64,000 nucleotides of DNA from CAVTTH01 sp963737545 (GCA_963737545.1 CAVTTH010000006.1:186001-250000), one strand, 5' to 3'; counted from the first letter of the stretch, positions 17,049 to 26,208 are shown. Numbers and translations are program-made. Notes: generated by a model not told the origin, from the sequence alone.

Positions 17049-18821
17049 CTATTTATTCGCGTTCACCGGTGCGAAAACAGATTTGGCGATGGCGGGGCGC
17101 GGCTTGCGTTGGCTGTGCTCCTTGAGGATTCTAACGACCTCGGCGATCCCCTCGGGACTCTGATTTGCGTTGTGATCAGACGGCACAATCTTCTCGGATT
17201 TGGCTCCGCTGACATGCGAGCTCCAATACGGAACGACGCCGTCGCTGCTATTGGGCGAGTCTCCGCGTCCGCGATCCCCGATGATCGAATGATAAGGAAT
17301 CCTTTTTGCCAGCGGCAGCGTGTTCATGCTTTTCACGAACGGGTCGTTAGGCGCAAGCGTGTCGATGCTGTTTGGCATTCGGTTCAGTTTCAGCGCGGTC
17401 GGGTCCTGCTGAACAACGGACGCCTGCAAGATCTCGGAACTGTGCCTAGCGACTTCCATCGGTTGATGGATCAGGCTCGATGCGAATCGGCCAATTGGAC
17501 CTTGGGCGATGACGCTGCCACGGTGTGGCGTGGAAATGAAAATCACGCTCGCTACATCATGTCGCGGTTTGAAAATCAATGCCTCCTTGAGCAATGCCTT
17601 ACTTTCCGGAGATAATGCGGTTTGTGCGGGGGATTTGCCGAAGAAGTCACGCCAAAAAGTGTCACCACGCGAGTCGGTGATCATCAGGCGGCTAATCACA
17701 CCGCCCATGCTATGACCTACCAGGACAACAGGGCGGTGGTGGGGAAAGGCTTTGTCCAGCGCGTCGAGCTTCCGCCGCAGTAGCAAGGCGCAATACGGAA
17801 TCGGATAGCCGCTTGGATAGCCGAATATCCAAACCTGATAGTTTCGGCGCACGACAGGGTCAGCCCAGAGGGCGCTTATCATCGGCGTCCAGGTAACGGG
17901 CGTAGACTTAAGACCGTGAACGAAGAGCACCGGTATCTTGTTTGGATCGTAAGGTTGGACTTGGATGAGGCGCTCCTTGCCGGCGAATTTCTCCGGATTA
18001 AGCAGTGCCGGCATACCAACCTTCTCGGGATGCTCCCGTGAAAGACCTAACGCTATTGGAGCAGTAAAGTCTGCGGCACTTGGCAGACTGCGTCCCGAAA
18101 CGTTAACAGTCCCCTTCCCAAGTGGGTCAATGAATTCGATCTCGCACGTGCGCCTGCTAAAATGGGCCACCGCAGTGACAGCGAAATAAATACGGGGCGG
18201 AACAAATCGTTGGCGAATGTCTGGGGCTCGCTCGCTCACCGCGACGAGCGACGCGCCTGCGCCGTTGCGAGTGATTCGAGGAACAACGAATTTGCCGCGC
18301 ACATCGAGTTCGTCGGCGGGGATGAGGTCGAAATCCTGTGGTTTCCAGAGCGGGTTCGCATTTGGACGCTGTGTGAGAATGTATTCACCGCCATTCGGCG
18401 AAATCACGCCTAACGGATGCGTCCAAGGATCGAGATGAGCATCCCGAATTACGGAAAACACGCGCGATAAGGCGAAGTCATAATCACGCAAAACGAGGGG
18501 GTTTCTCGGATCTTTTCGTAACGTCGCGTCAGTCGCTGCTAACCCGCTAAGATAAAATCCGATCGCCTTGTCCGGATCGCTGGGCTGCAACCTCTGACCC
18601 TCCGCGATCGCTTGCTCAGCGTGTTGCACCTGGGGACGTGCCCCGTGTGGCGCACCTAGTTTGGGGTTAACCTCCCGAACCTCTGCCAACGGCGCGCAGG
18701 CACCAAGGGTTACCAGCGCGGCGACGAGGAGGACGAGCGCTTGATTTCTTTTAATTCGTGACGCGATACGGCGATAGCTCATTCGTGAAAACCGATTGGT
18801 CTTTTGCGCGGCCGCTTTCAC
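17049..18821 (-). CDS. Secreted lipoprotein alpha/beta hydrolase
   Basis: 590 residues starting at a GTG preceded at 5 nt by a strong GAGGAG site, which fixes the start. The N-terminus has basic residues, a hydrophobic stretch and a lipobox-like LGAC near residues 39-42, so export and lipidation are expected. The catalytic region shows a lipase-like 'PVLFVHGLKSTPVTW', the nucleophile elbow GHSMGG, then 'ISTPHRGS' and a C-terminal 'SDHNANQSPEGIAEVVRIL' segment containing the likely His. The substrate is unknown (lipid or ester). It begins 9 nt after the ABC-2 permease stop, so it is the last gene of the ABC operon. A relic of the same C-terminus occurs near 33.7 kb. Confidence 0.85.
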   Translation of the reverse strand: MKAAAQKTNRFSRMSYRRIASRIKRNQALVLLVAALVTLGACAPLAEVREVNPKLGAPHGARPQVQHAEQAIAEGQRLQPSDPDKAIGFYLSGLAATDATLRKDPRNPLVLRDYDFALSRVFSVIRDAHLDPWTHPLGVISPNGGEYILTQRPNANPLWKPQDFDLIPADELDVRGKFVVPRITRNGAGASLVAVSERAPDIRQRFVPPRIYFAVTAVAHFSRRTCEIEFIDPLGKGTVNVSGRSLPSAADFTAPIALGLSREHPEKVGMPALLNPEKFAGKERLIQVQPYDPNKIPVLFVHGLKSTPVTWTPMISALWADPVVRRNYQVWIFGYPSGYPIPYCALLLRRKLDALDKAFPHHRPVVLVGHSMGGVISRLMITDSRGDTFWRDFFGKSPAQTALSPESKALLKEALIFKPRHDVASVIFISTPHRGSVIAQGPIGRFASSLIHQPMEVARHSSEILQASVVQQDPTALKLNRMPNSIDTLAPNDPFVKSMNTLPLAKRIPYHSIIGDRGRGDSPNSSDGVVPYWSSHVSGAKSEKIVPSDHNANQSPEGIAEVVRILKEHSQRKPRPAIAKSVFAPVNANK

Positions 18822-18830
18822 AAAAACTCC

Positions 18831-19949
18831 TCACATCTGGCCGATTGTCTTGCGGAAGCGCATCAGCGCGATGCCGAAAAGAGCCGCGCTGATCAAGGCG
18901 AGGGCAAGGAATTGCGGCCAAACGACATCGAGGCCGCCGCCGCGGAACAAGATGCCCTGCGCCAGCTTGACAAAGTGCGTCGTGGGCGCGGCCATCATGA
19001 TTTGCTGAACGAAATCAGGCATGCTCTCGCGCGGAGTCATGCCGCCCGAGAGCATTTGTAGCGGCAGCAGCACCATGATCATGAGCAGAGCAAACTGCGG
19101 CATGGTGCGGGCGAACGTGGCCAGGAACATGCCCAGCGAGGTCGCGGCGATAATGTGGAGCGCAGCCCCGCACAGGAATAGCGCCCTCGAACCATTAATA
19201 GGAACCCCCAGCATACCCTCCACGACGAAGGCCATCGAGATCGCGGCGGTCACCAACACGACGATTCCCATCGACCAGATCTTGCTCGTCATGATCTCGA
19301 ACGGCGTCACCGGCATTACGAGCAAGTGCTCGACCGTTCCGCGCTCGCGCTCGCGAATGAGGGCGGAACCGGTGAGCAACACTGAAAGAATCGTGATCTG
19401 GTCGATCAATGCCACCACCGCGCCGAACCAGGACCGGCTCAGGTTGGCGTTGTAGCGCACCCGCTCCTCGAGGTCGACCGGCAGTTGGAAGTAATTCCGA
19501 TAGCGTTGCACCCACGTCTGCACTTCCTGGAGTACGATCGTCTGGATGTAGGCGCTGCCGCTGAACGCCTGGCCGACGCGCGTCGCATCGGTGTTGAGCT
19601 GAATCGCGGGCGAGCGCCCGGCCAGCACGTCTTGCTGGAAGTTCGGACGAATGTCGAGAGCGAAGGTATCCTTGCCCGCATCCATCCGGGCATCCATCTC
19701 CTCTCGCGAAACCAACGTCGGCGGACTGAACCACGGCGGCTGGAAGGCGGTGATCAAGCGTTGCGAAAGCGCCGACTGGTCCTCATCCACAATGCTGATC
19801 GGTGCTTTGTGCAGGGAATCCGGCAAGGCGGTTGAGATTTGATAAATCGTTGCCGTGAAGGCGTAGACGATCAGCACGATCATGATCGGGTCGCGCGCCA
19901 GGCTCCACAGTTCCTTCACGCCCAGATGCAGGATGTTCTTGCCGCGCAT
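18831..19949 (-). CDS. ABC-2 type transporter permease (YhhJ-like)
   Basis: 372 residues with one N-terminal membrane helix, a large extracytoplasmic domain (about 50-175), and five C-terminal helices ending 'GIALMRFRKTIGQM'. The 'RERERGTVEHLLVMPVTPFEI' coupling segment is typical of ABC-2 permeases in the YhhJ group. It starts 3 nt after the stop of the RbbA-like gene and probably partners it together with the HlyD-type protein as a tripartite exporter. The substrate is unknown. Confidence 0.92.
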   Translation of the reverse strand: MRGKNILHLGVKELWSLARDPIMIVLIVYAFTATIYQISTALPDSLHKAPISIVDEDQSALSQRLITAFQPPWFSPPTLVSREEMDARMDAGKDTFALDIRPNFQQDVLAGRSPAIQLNTDATRVGQAFSGSAYIQTIVLQEVQTWVQRYRNYFQLPVDLEERVRYNANLSRSWFGAVVALIDQITILSVLLTGSALIRERERGTVEHLLVMPVTPFEIMTSKIWSMGIVVLVTAAISMAFVVEGMLGVPINGSRALFLCGAALHIIAATSLGMFLATFARTMPQFALLMIMVLLPLQMLSGGMTPRESMPDFVQQIMMAAPTTHFVKLAQGILFRGGGLDVVWPQFLALALISAALFGIALMRFRKTIGQM

Positions 19950-19952
19950 TGT

Positions 19953-22775
19953 TCAGGTCTCCTGTTTCCTTAAGAACACAGCGCTCAGCCCGATGAGCAC
20001 CGGGATGGCGATTAGCAGCGGAATGAACGAGCCGTAGAGGCTGGCAAAACCGAGCGCCTTCGAGAACGTCCCGCGGGAGATCGTGATGTAGTAGGCGGTC
20101 GGGTAAATATTTCCAACGAAACGGCCGAAGCCTTCCAGCGAAGAGACCGGATCGGTCAGGCCACAGAAGTTCCCGGCCGGGACGAGAGTAAGAATGGCCG
20201 TCGCGAAAAGCGCCGCCACCTGTGTGCGCGTGACGGTCGAGACGAACAGTCCAATCCCCGTGGTACAGGCGACGTAAAGCAACGCGCCGGTGGCCGCCGT
20301 CAGGAAATCTCCCTTCATCGGCACGCGGAAGAGGGTCACTGCGAGTGCCGCGAGCAGCAGGAAATTGATCATCCCCAAAGCCACGTAGGGTAGTTGCTTG
20401 CCCAACAGGAACTCCAGCCGCGTGGTCGGCGTGACGTAGAAGTTGATGATCGATCCGAGGTCCTTCTCGCGCACGACCGAGAGCGTTGCCAGCATTGCCG
20501 GGATCAAGAGCAGTAAGAGCGGGATCACCGCCGGTACCATTGCCACCAAGCTCTTAACATCCGGGTTGTAGCGGTAGCGTAGCGCGACTTGCGCCGGGGG
20601 AACCACATCCTGCCCGAGGCGATAGCGCGCGACCTGCTGCAGCCAGAGGAGGTGCATGCCTTGCATGTAGCCCCGGATTGTTTCGGCACGCTGCGGCATG
20701 GCGCCGTCGATCCAAACGCCAACTGCAACCTGTCTGCCGCGCTCCACGTCGCGACCGAAGTCAGGTGGGATCTCGACAACCATGCTGAGCTCCCCCGAGC
20801 GCATGCGGCGGTCGAGTCCCTGGTAATCCGCGACCGGCGGCCGCTCCGTGAAATATCGACTCGACCCGGCAATGTTGATCAGGTACTCGCGGCTAAGCCC
20901 TGTCTGGTCGCGGTCCAGCGCGGCGTACTTGAGGTGTTCCACGTCCAGGGTGATGCCGTAGCCGATGATGATCATTAAAATCACGGTGCCCAGGCCGGCC
21001 ATCGTTAGACGAATGGGGTCGCGGCTCAGCTCTTGCAATTCGCGATAGCTGTTTGCGAACAATCGCGGAAAACTGAACCGGGAGCGGATTGGGCTCGCGG
21101 TAGATTGGGCGTTCACTGCCGGGCCAGCCTCGGTCGGCACGGCTTGCTCCGCCGGCGCGGGCTCGGCGGCCTTGTTTTTCTTCTCCGCGTCTTCCAGGTA
21201 GCCGATGAAAGCGTCTTCCAGGCTCGCGGCGCCGCGCTTCTTCACCACGCCATCCGGTGTGTCGATGACCAGCACCTTACCCGCGCTCATGAGCGAGATG
21301 CGGTCGCACCGCGCAGCCTCGTTAATGAAATGCGTGGAGACGAAGATCGTGACCTTGTCGCGGCGAGAAAGGTCGACGAGGTGTTCCCAGAAACCGTCGC
21401 GGGCGACCGGGTCGACTCCCGAAGTTGGCTCGTCGAGGATCAGCAGGTCGGGTCCGTGGATGAGTGCGACGGCCAGCTGCAGGCGCTGCCGTTGTCCGAG
21501 TGGGAGCGAGTCGGGCAACGCGTCCATGATTTGGTCCAAGCCGAACCGCGCAGCCGTTTGTTCGACGCGCCCCGGGATCTCGTCGTCCGGCACGTGGAAA
21601 AGCCGCGCGTGCAGAACCAGGTTCTGCCGGACCGTCAACTCGGTATAGAGCGAGAAGGCTTGCGACATGTAGCCGACTTTCCGCCGGACGTTGATGTCAT
21701 CGGCATCAACGGACTGGCCGAACAGCGAGGCGTGCCCCTCGGTGGGTGGCAGCAGCCCGCACAGCATCTTCATCGTCGTCGACTTGCCGCACCCATTGGA
21801 ACCCAGGAAGCCGAAAATCTCGCCGCGTTCCATCCGAAAACTGACGTGATCGACGGCGGTGAAATCGCCGAAGCGTTGAGTAAGGCCCTGCGCCTCGATG
21901 ATTACCTCGTGGTCGCCCGCCGGGCGCGGCGGAATGACAATCTCCTTATGGCCGGTGCGCTTTTCTTCCGGCAAGAGGGCGATGAAGGCCGCGTCCAAAT
22001 CTTTGGCTCCAGTTCGCGCTAGCAACTCCGCCGGCGTGCCGGTCGCGAGCACATGGCCGGCGTCCATCGCAACTAGCCAGTCGAACTGCGCGGCCTCCTC
22101 CATGTAGGCAGTTGCCACCAGTACGCTCATGCCGGGGCGACTCACGCGGATGCGGTCGATCAGCTCCCAAAACTGGCGGCGCGAGAGTGGATCAACACCG
22201 GTGGTCGGCTCGTCGAGGATCAACAGATCCGGGTCGTGGATGAGCGCGCAGCACAGACAAAGCTTCTGCTTCATGCCGCCGGACAATTTGCCCGCCGGCC
22301 GATTCGGGAAGCGTTCCAGCCCGATACTCTTCAGCAGCTCGAAGACGCGGCGCTTGCTCTCCTCCTTGCCGTAGCCGAACAGCCGGCCGAAGAAGTCCGT
22401 ATTCTCAAAGACCGACAGCGTCGAGTAAAGGTTCTTGCCCAGACCTTGCGGCATGTAGGCGATGCGGGGGCAGGTCGCCCGCCGAAACCCAGCATCCGCC
22501 ATGTCGCCGCCGAGTACCTCGACGCGCCCTTCCTGGATCCGGCGCGAGCCGGAAATCAGCGCAAGCACGCTGGACTTGCCGACGCCATCCGGCCCGATCA
22601 AGCCGACCATGCGCCCCGCCGGGATCTCCAAGTTCACCGCATCCAGCGCGACAGTCTTTCGGTAGCGTAAGGTTACATTCGTTAGGCGTGCGGCCGGTGG
22701 TTCGGAAGTTGGCTTTTCCGCCGCTGGTCGCGAAGCAACCGCGGCTGCGGAAATCGGCTTGTCCGTCGCAATCAT
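19953..22775 (-). CDS. RbbA/YhiH-like fused ABC transporter (two ATPase domains plus ABC-2 permease)
   Basis: About 940 residues from the ATG at 22775, which overlaps the HlyD stop as ATGA; an in-frame ATG 13 codons earlier is possible but would overlap that gene by 43 bp. Order: the first nucleotide-binding domain with Walker A GPDGVGKSS, signature LSGGMKQ and Walker B LLILDEPTTGVDP; the second with GSNGCGKST, a degenerate signature LPLGQRQRLQ and LLILDEPTSGVDP; a linker rich in Ala, Pro and Glu; then an ABC-2 permease half with an extracytoplasmic loop and C-terminal helices. This is the arrangement of RbbA (named in E. coli as a ribosome-associated ATPase). In this operon context with HlyD and a YhhJ-like permease, export is the likelier role. 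Confidence 0.93.
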   Translation of the reverse strand: MIATDKPISAAAVASRPAAEKPTSEPPAARLTNVTLRYRKTVALDAVNLEIPAGRMVGLIGPDGVGKSSVLALISGSRRIQEGRVEVLGGDMADAGFRRATCPRIAYMPQGLGKNLYSTLSVFENTDFFGRLFGYGKEESKRRVFELLKSIGLERFPNRPAGKLSGGMKQKLCLCCALIHDPDLLILDEPTTGVDPLSRRQFWELIDRIRVSRPGMSVLVATAYMEEAAQFDWLVAMDAGHVLATGTPAELLARTGAKDLDAAFIALLPEEKRTGHKEIVIPPRPAGDHEVIIEAQGLTQRFGDFTAVDHVSFRMERGEIFGFLGSNGCGKSTTMKMLCGLLPPTEGHASLFGQSVDADDINVRRKVGYMSQAFSLYTELTVRQNLVLHARLFHVPDDEIPGRVEQTAARFGLDQIMDALPDSLPLGQRQRLQLAVALIHGPDLLILDEPTSGVDPVARDGFWEHLVDLSRRDKVTIFVSTHFINEAARCDRISLMSAGKVLVIDTPDGVVKKRGAASLEDAFIGYLEDAEKKNKAAEPAPAEQAVPTEAGPAVNAQSTASPIRSRFSFPRLFANSYRELQELSRDPIRLTMAGLGTVILMIIIGYGITLDVEHLKYAALDRDQTGLSREYLINIAGSSRYFTERPPVADYQGLDRRMRSGELSMVVEIPPDFGRDVERGRQVAVGVWIDGAMPQRAETIRGYMQGMHLLWLQQVARYRLGQDVVPPAQVALRYRYNPDVKSLVAMVPAVIPLLLLLIPAMLATLSVVREKDLGSIINFYVTPTTRLEFLLGKQLPYVALGMINFLLLAALAVTLFRVPMKGDFLTAATGALLYVACTTGIGLFVSTVTRTQVAALFATAILTLVPAGNFCGLTDPVSSLEGFGRFVGNIYPTAYYITISRGTFSKALGFASLYGSFIPLLIAIPVLIGLSAVFLRKQET

Positions 22776-23955
22776 TCCTCGGGTGGGAGCTTGACTGCGA
22801 ATTTCGTCGGCCACTCGGCCTTCGGATCGAGTTTAACCCAGGCCACTCCCGGAAGACCGGTCTTCACCAGCTTCATATGTTTACGAAGCAGGGCAGGATC
22901 GATCTGTCCCTTGACGCGAAACATTAATTTCTGTCGCTCCGTCGCGGTTTCGACTGTCTTAGGCGTAAACTGTGCGACGCTTTCGACGAACGAGACTTTT
23001 GCCGGAATGACGAACTCCGGCACAGCGTCGAGGATGATCCTCACTTCGGTCCCCATCGCAACTTTGCCCGCCTCTTTCTCCGGCAGAAAAAGGTCATGTA
23101 AACATCCGCCAGATCGATCATGTTTAGCACTTTGCCTCCGGCAGGAAGGACTTCCCTTTCCTGCGCGACCTTATATTGAACTCTGCCGTCGCGCGGTGAT
23201 TTCAACGCGCTATCGCGAAGGTCGGCTTCGATGCGAGCGATCGTTGCTTGCGCAGCTTCAACCGCTGATTCGGCTCCGACAACTTCAGCCTTCGCCGCTT
23301 CGATCGCAGAGTCCGCTGCGGCAACCTGGGATTGAGCGGCTCTGACTGCTGCTTCGGTGGCGTGCTGAGTAGCGCGATCATCATCAAGTTGCTGCGGGGT
23401 GGTGACTTTTTCTCCTGTTAATTTCTCCGTCCGCACGAATCGACGATGCGCGGCATCGAGCTCCGCTTCGCGCTGAACAACGACAGCCTCCGCTGCCGCC
23501 TTGTTGCTCTCCTGCAAAGCAGCCTGCGCCTTTGCGTTCGCCACTGCGTGCAGCGCCTTTTGGTGTTGCGCTCGTGCTTCATCACGTTGGGCCTCCAACG
23601 TGTCCACCTGCATTTGCGCTAATACCTGGCCCGCAGTGACGAAATCCCCTTCCGCAACCATGATCTTTTCCACCCGGCCCGCCAGCTTGGTGGCCACGTC
23701 GATCTCCGTGGCTTCAATCCTGCCATTGCCGCTGGCCAAACCTGCGTTTTTCGGATGGAGCTTTTGCCAGGTGTAGAAGCCAGCTCCTCCGGCGATCGCG
23801 ATTACGGCCAGAATAACGACTAGGCGCGACCATTTCTTCCGTTTTGCAATCGCTGGATCAACGGGTGGTTTTTGCGGAGCTGAATCTCCCGATGGTTTTT
23901 GCGGAGTTGTCACCTTCGGGCTCTGAGCCGTTTCGGTTTTAGGCGTTGTGTTCAT
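22772..23955 (-). pseudogene. HlyD-family membrane fusion protein, one frameshift
   Basis: From an ATG at 23955 (MNTTPKTETAQSPK) the protein has a membrane anchor at about residues 42-60, a lipoyl half (RIEATEIDVATKLAGRVEKI), a long Ala/Gln/Glu-rich coiled coil, and the second lipoyl half (SALKSPRDGRVQYKVAQERE). Near base 23085 the frame breaks: the run after DVYMTFF should continue as LPEKEAGKVAMGTEVRI, which is found in the next frame and runs on to the stop at 22772. One base appears to be missing in the T/C run. The remainder is intact, so this may be a recent mutation or a sequence error. The protein would link the ABC exporter to the outer membrane. Confidence 0.85.
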
Positions 23956-24250
23956 ATTTGGTGCAGTTGTGACATGCTCTGCTGGCATATCGGTTTGATG
24001 AATTCTCCGTGACGAGTGCCAGAGACGCGCCACGAAAATTGCGAATCTCCACGCATTTTTTGTCATCGACTGGCACGAGAATGCGCAGAAGCTCGGCGAA
24101 CCGCGACTCGTACGCATCGCAGATGGGAGAATCACCATTCGAGCGGACCCATTCCGGATGCTGCGCGCGGAGCGCGTCATGCATTTCGCGCTGAAGGTCC
24201 GCGTACGCCGCAACTTCAGCGGCGAGAGTTAAAGAATGTGCCGTGTTCAT
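23939..24250 (-). CDS. Small hypothetical protein (103 aa) in the ABC-exporter operon
   Basis: The ATG at 24250 overlaps the stop of the 59-residue ORF as ATGA, and the frame ends 17 nt inside the HlyD gene. The product is acidic and helical at the N-terminus (TLAAEVAAYADLQREMHDAL), followed by 'HPEWVRSNGDSPICDAYESRFAELLRIL' and a Cys-containing tail (ACHNCTKYEH). No family is recognised. Coding use of the frame is supported by the exact overlaps at both ends. Confidence 0.6.
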   Translation of the reverse strand: MNTAHSLTLAAEVAAYADLQREMHDALRAQHPEWVRSNGDSPICDAYESRFAELLRILVPVDDKKCVEIRNFRGASLALVTENSSNRYASRACHNCTKYEHNA

Positions 24251-24426
24251 CTGTAACACCAGACATTCTCGCGCTGCGGAAGCGGATTCAAGATCCGATT
24301 CCAACCGCGATCAGAGTTAAAAATCGACATGTTGAGGACCAGCATGGGGTCGTGCTGGCGGCGCGACCGGCGAAACCAACGCCCCGATCTCGTGACTTTA
24401 GTCTCGTTGGGATTTGTCGTTTTCAC
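24247..24426 (-). CDS. Small basic protein (59 aa), GTG start
   Basis: A GTG at 24426 follows an AAAGGAG ribosome-binding site by 8 nt, directly after the stop of the 41-residue membrane protein. The product is basic in the middle (TRSGRWFRRSRRQHDP) and ends with an aromatic, Cys-containing tail. The stop overlaps the next ATG as ATGA. No family is recognised; the strong ribosome-binding site and the overlaps argue it is translated. Confidence 0.5.
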   Translation of the reverse strand: MKTTNPNETKVTRSGRWFRRSRRQHDPMLVLNMSIFNSDRGWNRILNPLPQRENVWCYR

Positions 24427-24440
24427 CTTTGTGTCTCCTT

Positions 24441-24566
24441 TCAGTGATACATCAGAAATACTCCGAGAAAGCCTAACAACACGCCGATGATGGGACTCAG
24501 AAGGGCGAACCAGAGCGAGACGTTCGATCGGGCGATGGGTCCAGAATTTGTGTTTATCGCCATCAT
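24441..24566 (-). CDS. Small single-span membrane protein (41 aa)
   Basis: The frame starts at the first of two adjacent ATGs after a GAAAGGAA ribosome-binding site. It has a polar N-terminus (MMAINTNSGPIARSN) and a single hydrophobic helix of about 22 residues (WFALLSPIIGVLLGFLGVFL) ending MYH. The start overlaps the upstream 48-residue ORF as ATGA. Small proteins of this kind often modulate membrane transporters, and a large ABC exporter lies in the same operon, but that role is inference. Confidence 0.6.
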   Translation of the reverse strand: MMAINTNSGPIARSNVSLWFALLSPIIGVLLGFLGVFLMYH

Positions 24567-24709
24567 TTCCTTTCGTCGACTTGTTTGTGAATCAGCTTTT
24601 GGCAAATGATTTTGATGGCGGTAGCAAGCCGGTGTTCGTTGGGCGAATCGACGTATCCGCCAAACAGGCAGATGACCATTGCCATTGTTAACATCGACAT
24701 CGCGATCAT
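24563..24709 (-). CDS. Small protein with hydrophobic N-terminus (48 aa)
   Basis: An ATG at 24709 overlaps the stop of the 63-residue ORF (ATGA), and its own stop overlaps the next ATG in the same way. The first 18 residues are hydrophobic (MIAMSMLTMAMVICLFGG), then 'YVDSPNEHRLATAIKII' and a Lys-rich end. It could be a short membrane or secreted peptide. No family is recognised. Support comes from the chained overlaps. Confidence 0.5.
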   Translation of the reverse strand: MIAMSMLTMAMVICLFGGYVDSPNEHRLATAIKIICQKLIHKQVDERK

Positions 24710-24897
24710 GGCTGTTTGTAGTGGTTAACTGTTGCGAGGGCCGGTGATGGCGATTGGGCGAACGTCAAATGCAATTTCCACTGCGCCTGTCCCGAGATCG
24801 TCTCGAGCCCGCACTGCCATCGGCCGACAAGCTTCGAACTATGCGGAATCAAAAAATGTTCCCGATCGTGAAACCGAGGAGAGATATTAGCTAACAT
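24706..24897 (-). CDS. Small hypothetical protein (63 aa)
   Basis: The frame begins at an ATG at 24897, which overlaps the end of the 161-residue gene by 11 bp, and ends with TGA overlapping the next ATG. It contains 'FHDREHFLIPHSSKLVGRW' and 'GLETISGQAQWKLHLTFAQ', a pattern reminiscent of a small beta-rich domain. No family is recognised. Confidence 0.45.
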   Translation of the reverse strand: MLANISPRFHDREHFLIPHSSKLVGRWQCGLETISGQAQWKLHLTFAQSPSPALATVNHYKQP

Positions 24898-25372
24898 TTT
24901 CGTATAAGCATGGTTCACCCACAGAGACTGCGTTGTGAAAGACCACGTTTTCTGCCTTAGCGTAGACATTAGGCATGCGCACGCTCTCATTGCGCTCGCT
25001 CACAAAGAGCTGACCCAAAGAAGCCCGAAGTCGACTGGCAGCGCGCTTGCAGCGTCGTGCCCGATAAGTGAATGCGCCTAACGACAGGTCGCCAATCAGT
25101 TCCTGGCGGACGTTTTCCGGCACGAGATTCAATAATTGGCAAACATTCAGGAATGAAAATGGCGAGGAGCATTCATCGACTGTGAGCCAGCGATAAGCAT
25201 CGAGGTAAAGTTCTCGCTCGACCGTGCTCGTTGCCCCATGAAACCGTCGCAAATCCTGTGCGGCCTGTTTGAGCACACCAGCGGCCAGCTCATGTTGCGC
25301 AAACTGTTTGAGATCATCGGCCGCCAACTCACGTTGGCTTTCCCCTGAGAAATCAGCGCCGTTAGCGTTCAT
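24887..25372 (-). CDS. Hypothetical protein (161 aa), first gene of the ABC-exporter operon
   Basis: I chose the ATG at 25372 because a promoter-like element ends about 20 nt upstream; the frame is open further up but would run through that element. The N-terminus (MNANGADFSGESQRELAADD, then LKQ) is followed by an alanine- and glutamine-rich helix, 'AAGVLKQAAQDLRRFHGATS', a segment 'AYRWLTVDECSSPFSFLNVC', and an Arg-rich stretch. Part of the N-terminus resembles that of the separate 121-residue protein at 26209-26574, as does the promoter. No enzyme family is recognised. It heads a chain of overlapping genes leading to the HlyD/RbbA/ABC-2 exporter. Confidence 0.65.
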   Translation of the reverse strand: MNANGADFSGESQRELAADDLKQFAQHELAAGVLKQAAQDLRRFHGATSTVERELYLDAYRWLTVDECSSPFSFLNVCQLLNLVPENVRQELIGDLSLGAFTYRARRCKRAASRLRASLGQLFVSERNESVRMPNVYAKAENVVFHNAVSVGEPCLYENVS

Positions 25373-25392
25373 TGTTTGTTGTGTCACACCTC

Positions 25393-25427
25393 TATCTCCC
25401 GAGTTTGGAGGACTACATTTCACAAGA
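25393..25427 (-). promoter_or_regulatory. Promoter-like element TGAAAT-N16-GGGAGATA
   Basis: On the minus strand, TGAAAT (25422-25417), 16 bases, then GGGAGATA (25400-25393), about 20 nt before the ATG of the 161-residue gene. The same pair with identical spacing is found at 26595-26630, 45610-45645 and 47115-47150. The form fits an ECF-type or other alternative-sigma promoter. Confidence 0.6.
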
Positions 25428-25530
25428 CTTGAGACTTTTTTTGCGGTGTCGCTTTACGCGGCGGCGAGAAGCATCGTTCGCTGCTGCGCGGATGCCGGAT
25501 TTTTCAATGCTGCCCGCGAGGTGATTCGCC

Positions 25531-26196
25531 CTACCTCTTTCGATCGATTCGGTCGAGCGCTGGCGGGATGTCGGCAAACTGATCGAGCCACGCATCCGGC
25601 GCGAGCGTTTCCGGCGGCACGCGCAGATAACCATAGCGCATGAGAATGACCGCAACGCCGGCCGCGCGCGCCGCGGCATGATCGTTCTCGTTGTCGCCAA
25701 TCATTACCGATTCGTCAGGCGATGCGCGAAGCTGTTCGAGCGCGGCGAGAAGATGCCGCGGATCGGGTTTTCGAAATGGCACGACGTCGCCGCCGACGAT
25801 CACTTCGAAATATTTGGCGATGTTGAATCCGTCGAGCACCGCGAGGGTCGCTGCTTGCTGTTTGTTCGTGCAGATGGCAAGGCGCGCTCCTGATCCGATT
25901 AACGAACGCAGAGTCGTCGCAACATCCGGATAAAGGCGGCTCAGTCGTGTAGGCGCCGCTTCGTAGAAATTGAGAAACCGCTGATGCGCGTTTTCAAGAT
26001 CGACAACTTCGCCGGTTGCACGCAGCGCGCGCCCGACCAGCGCATACGTCCCGTCGCCGATCATGCGTCGCACTTCGTCTGCCGACAATTCGCGCCGCGC
26101 GAGGCCGCGTAGCATCTGATTCAACGCCGCACGCAAATCCGGCAGGCTGTCGACGAGGGTGCCGTCGAGATCGAACACGAGCGCGGCTTGCTGCAT
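25531..26196 (-). CDS. HAD-family phosphatase, phosphoglycolate phosphatase-like
   Basis: 221 residues. HAD motif I VFDLDGTLVDS is at 7-17, motif II in 'ICTNKQQA', the motif III lysine in 'VPFRKPDP', and motif IV in 'VMIGDNENDHAAARAAG'. A helical cap lies between motifs I and II. The closest common annotation is phosphoglycolate phosphatase (Gph), which clears 2-phosphoglycolate, but substrate preference cannot be read from sequence. It follows the small tail-anchored protein by 12 nt. Confidence 0.85.
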   Translation of the reverse strand: MQQAALVFDLDGTLVDSLPDLRAALNQMLRGLARRELSADEVRRMIGDGTYALVGRALRATGEVVDLENAHQRFLNFYEAAPTRLSRLYPDVATTLRSLIGSGARLAICTNKQQAATLAVLDGFNIAKYFEVIVGGDVVPFRKPDPRHLLAALEQLRASPDESVMIGDNENDHAAARAAGVAVILMRYGYLRVPPETLAPDAWLDQFADIPPALDRIDRKR

Positions 26197-26208
26197 TGAA
26201 TCAGCGTG

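Noticed and set aside
21033..22022. 329-codon plus-strand frame opposite the RbbA-like gene
   Set aside because: Antisense to conserved ATPase motifs; no recognisable domain.
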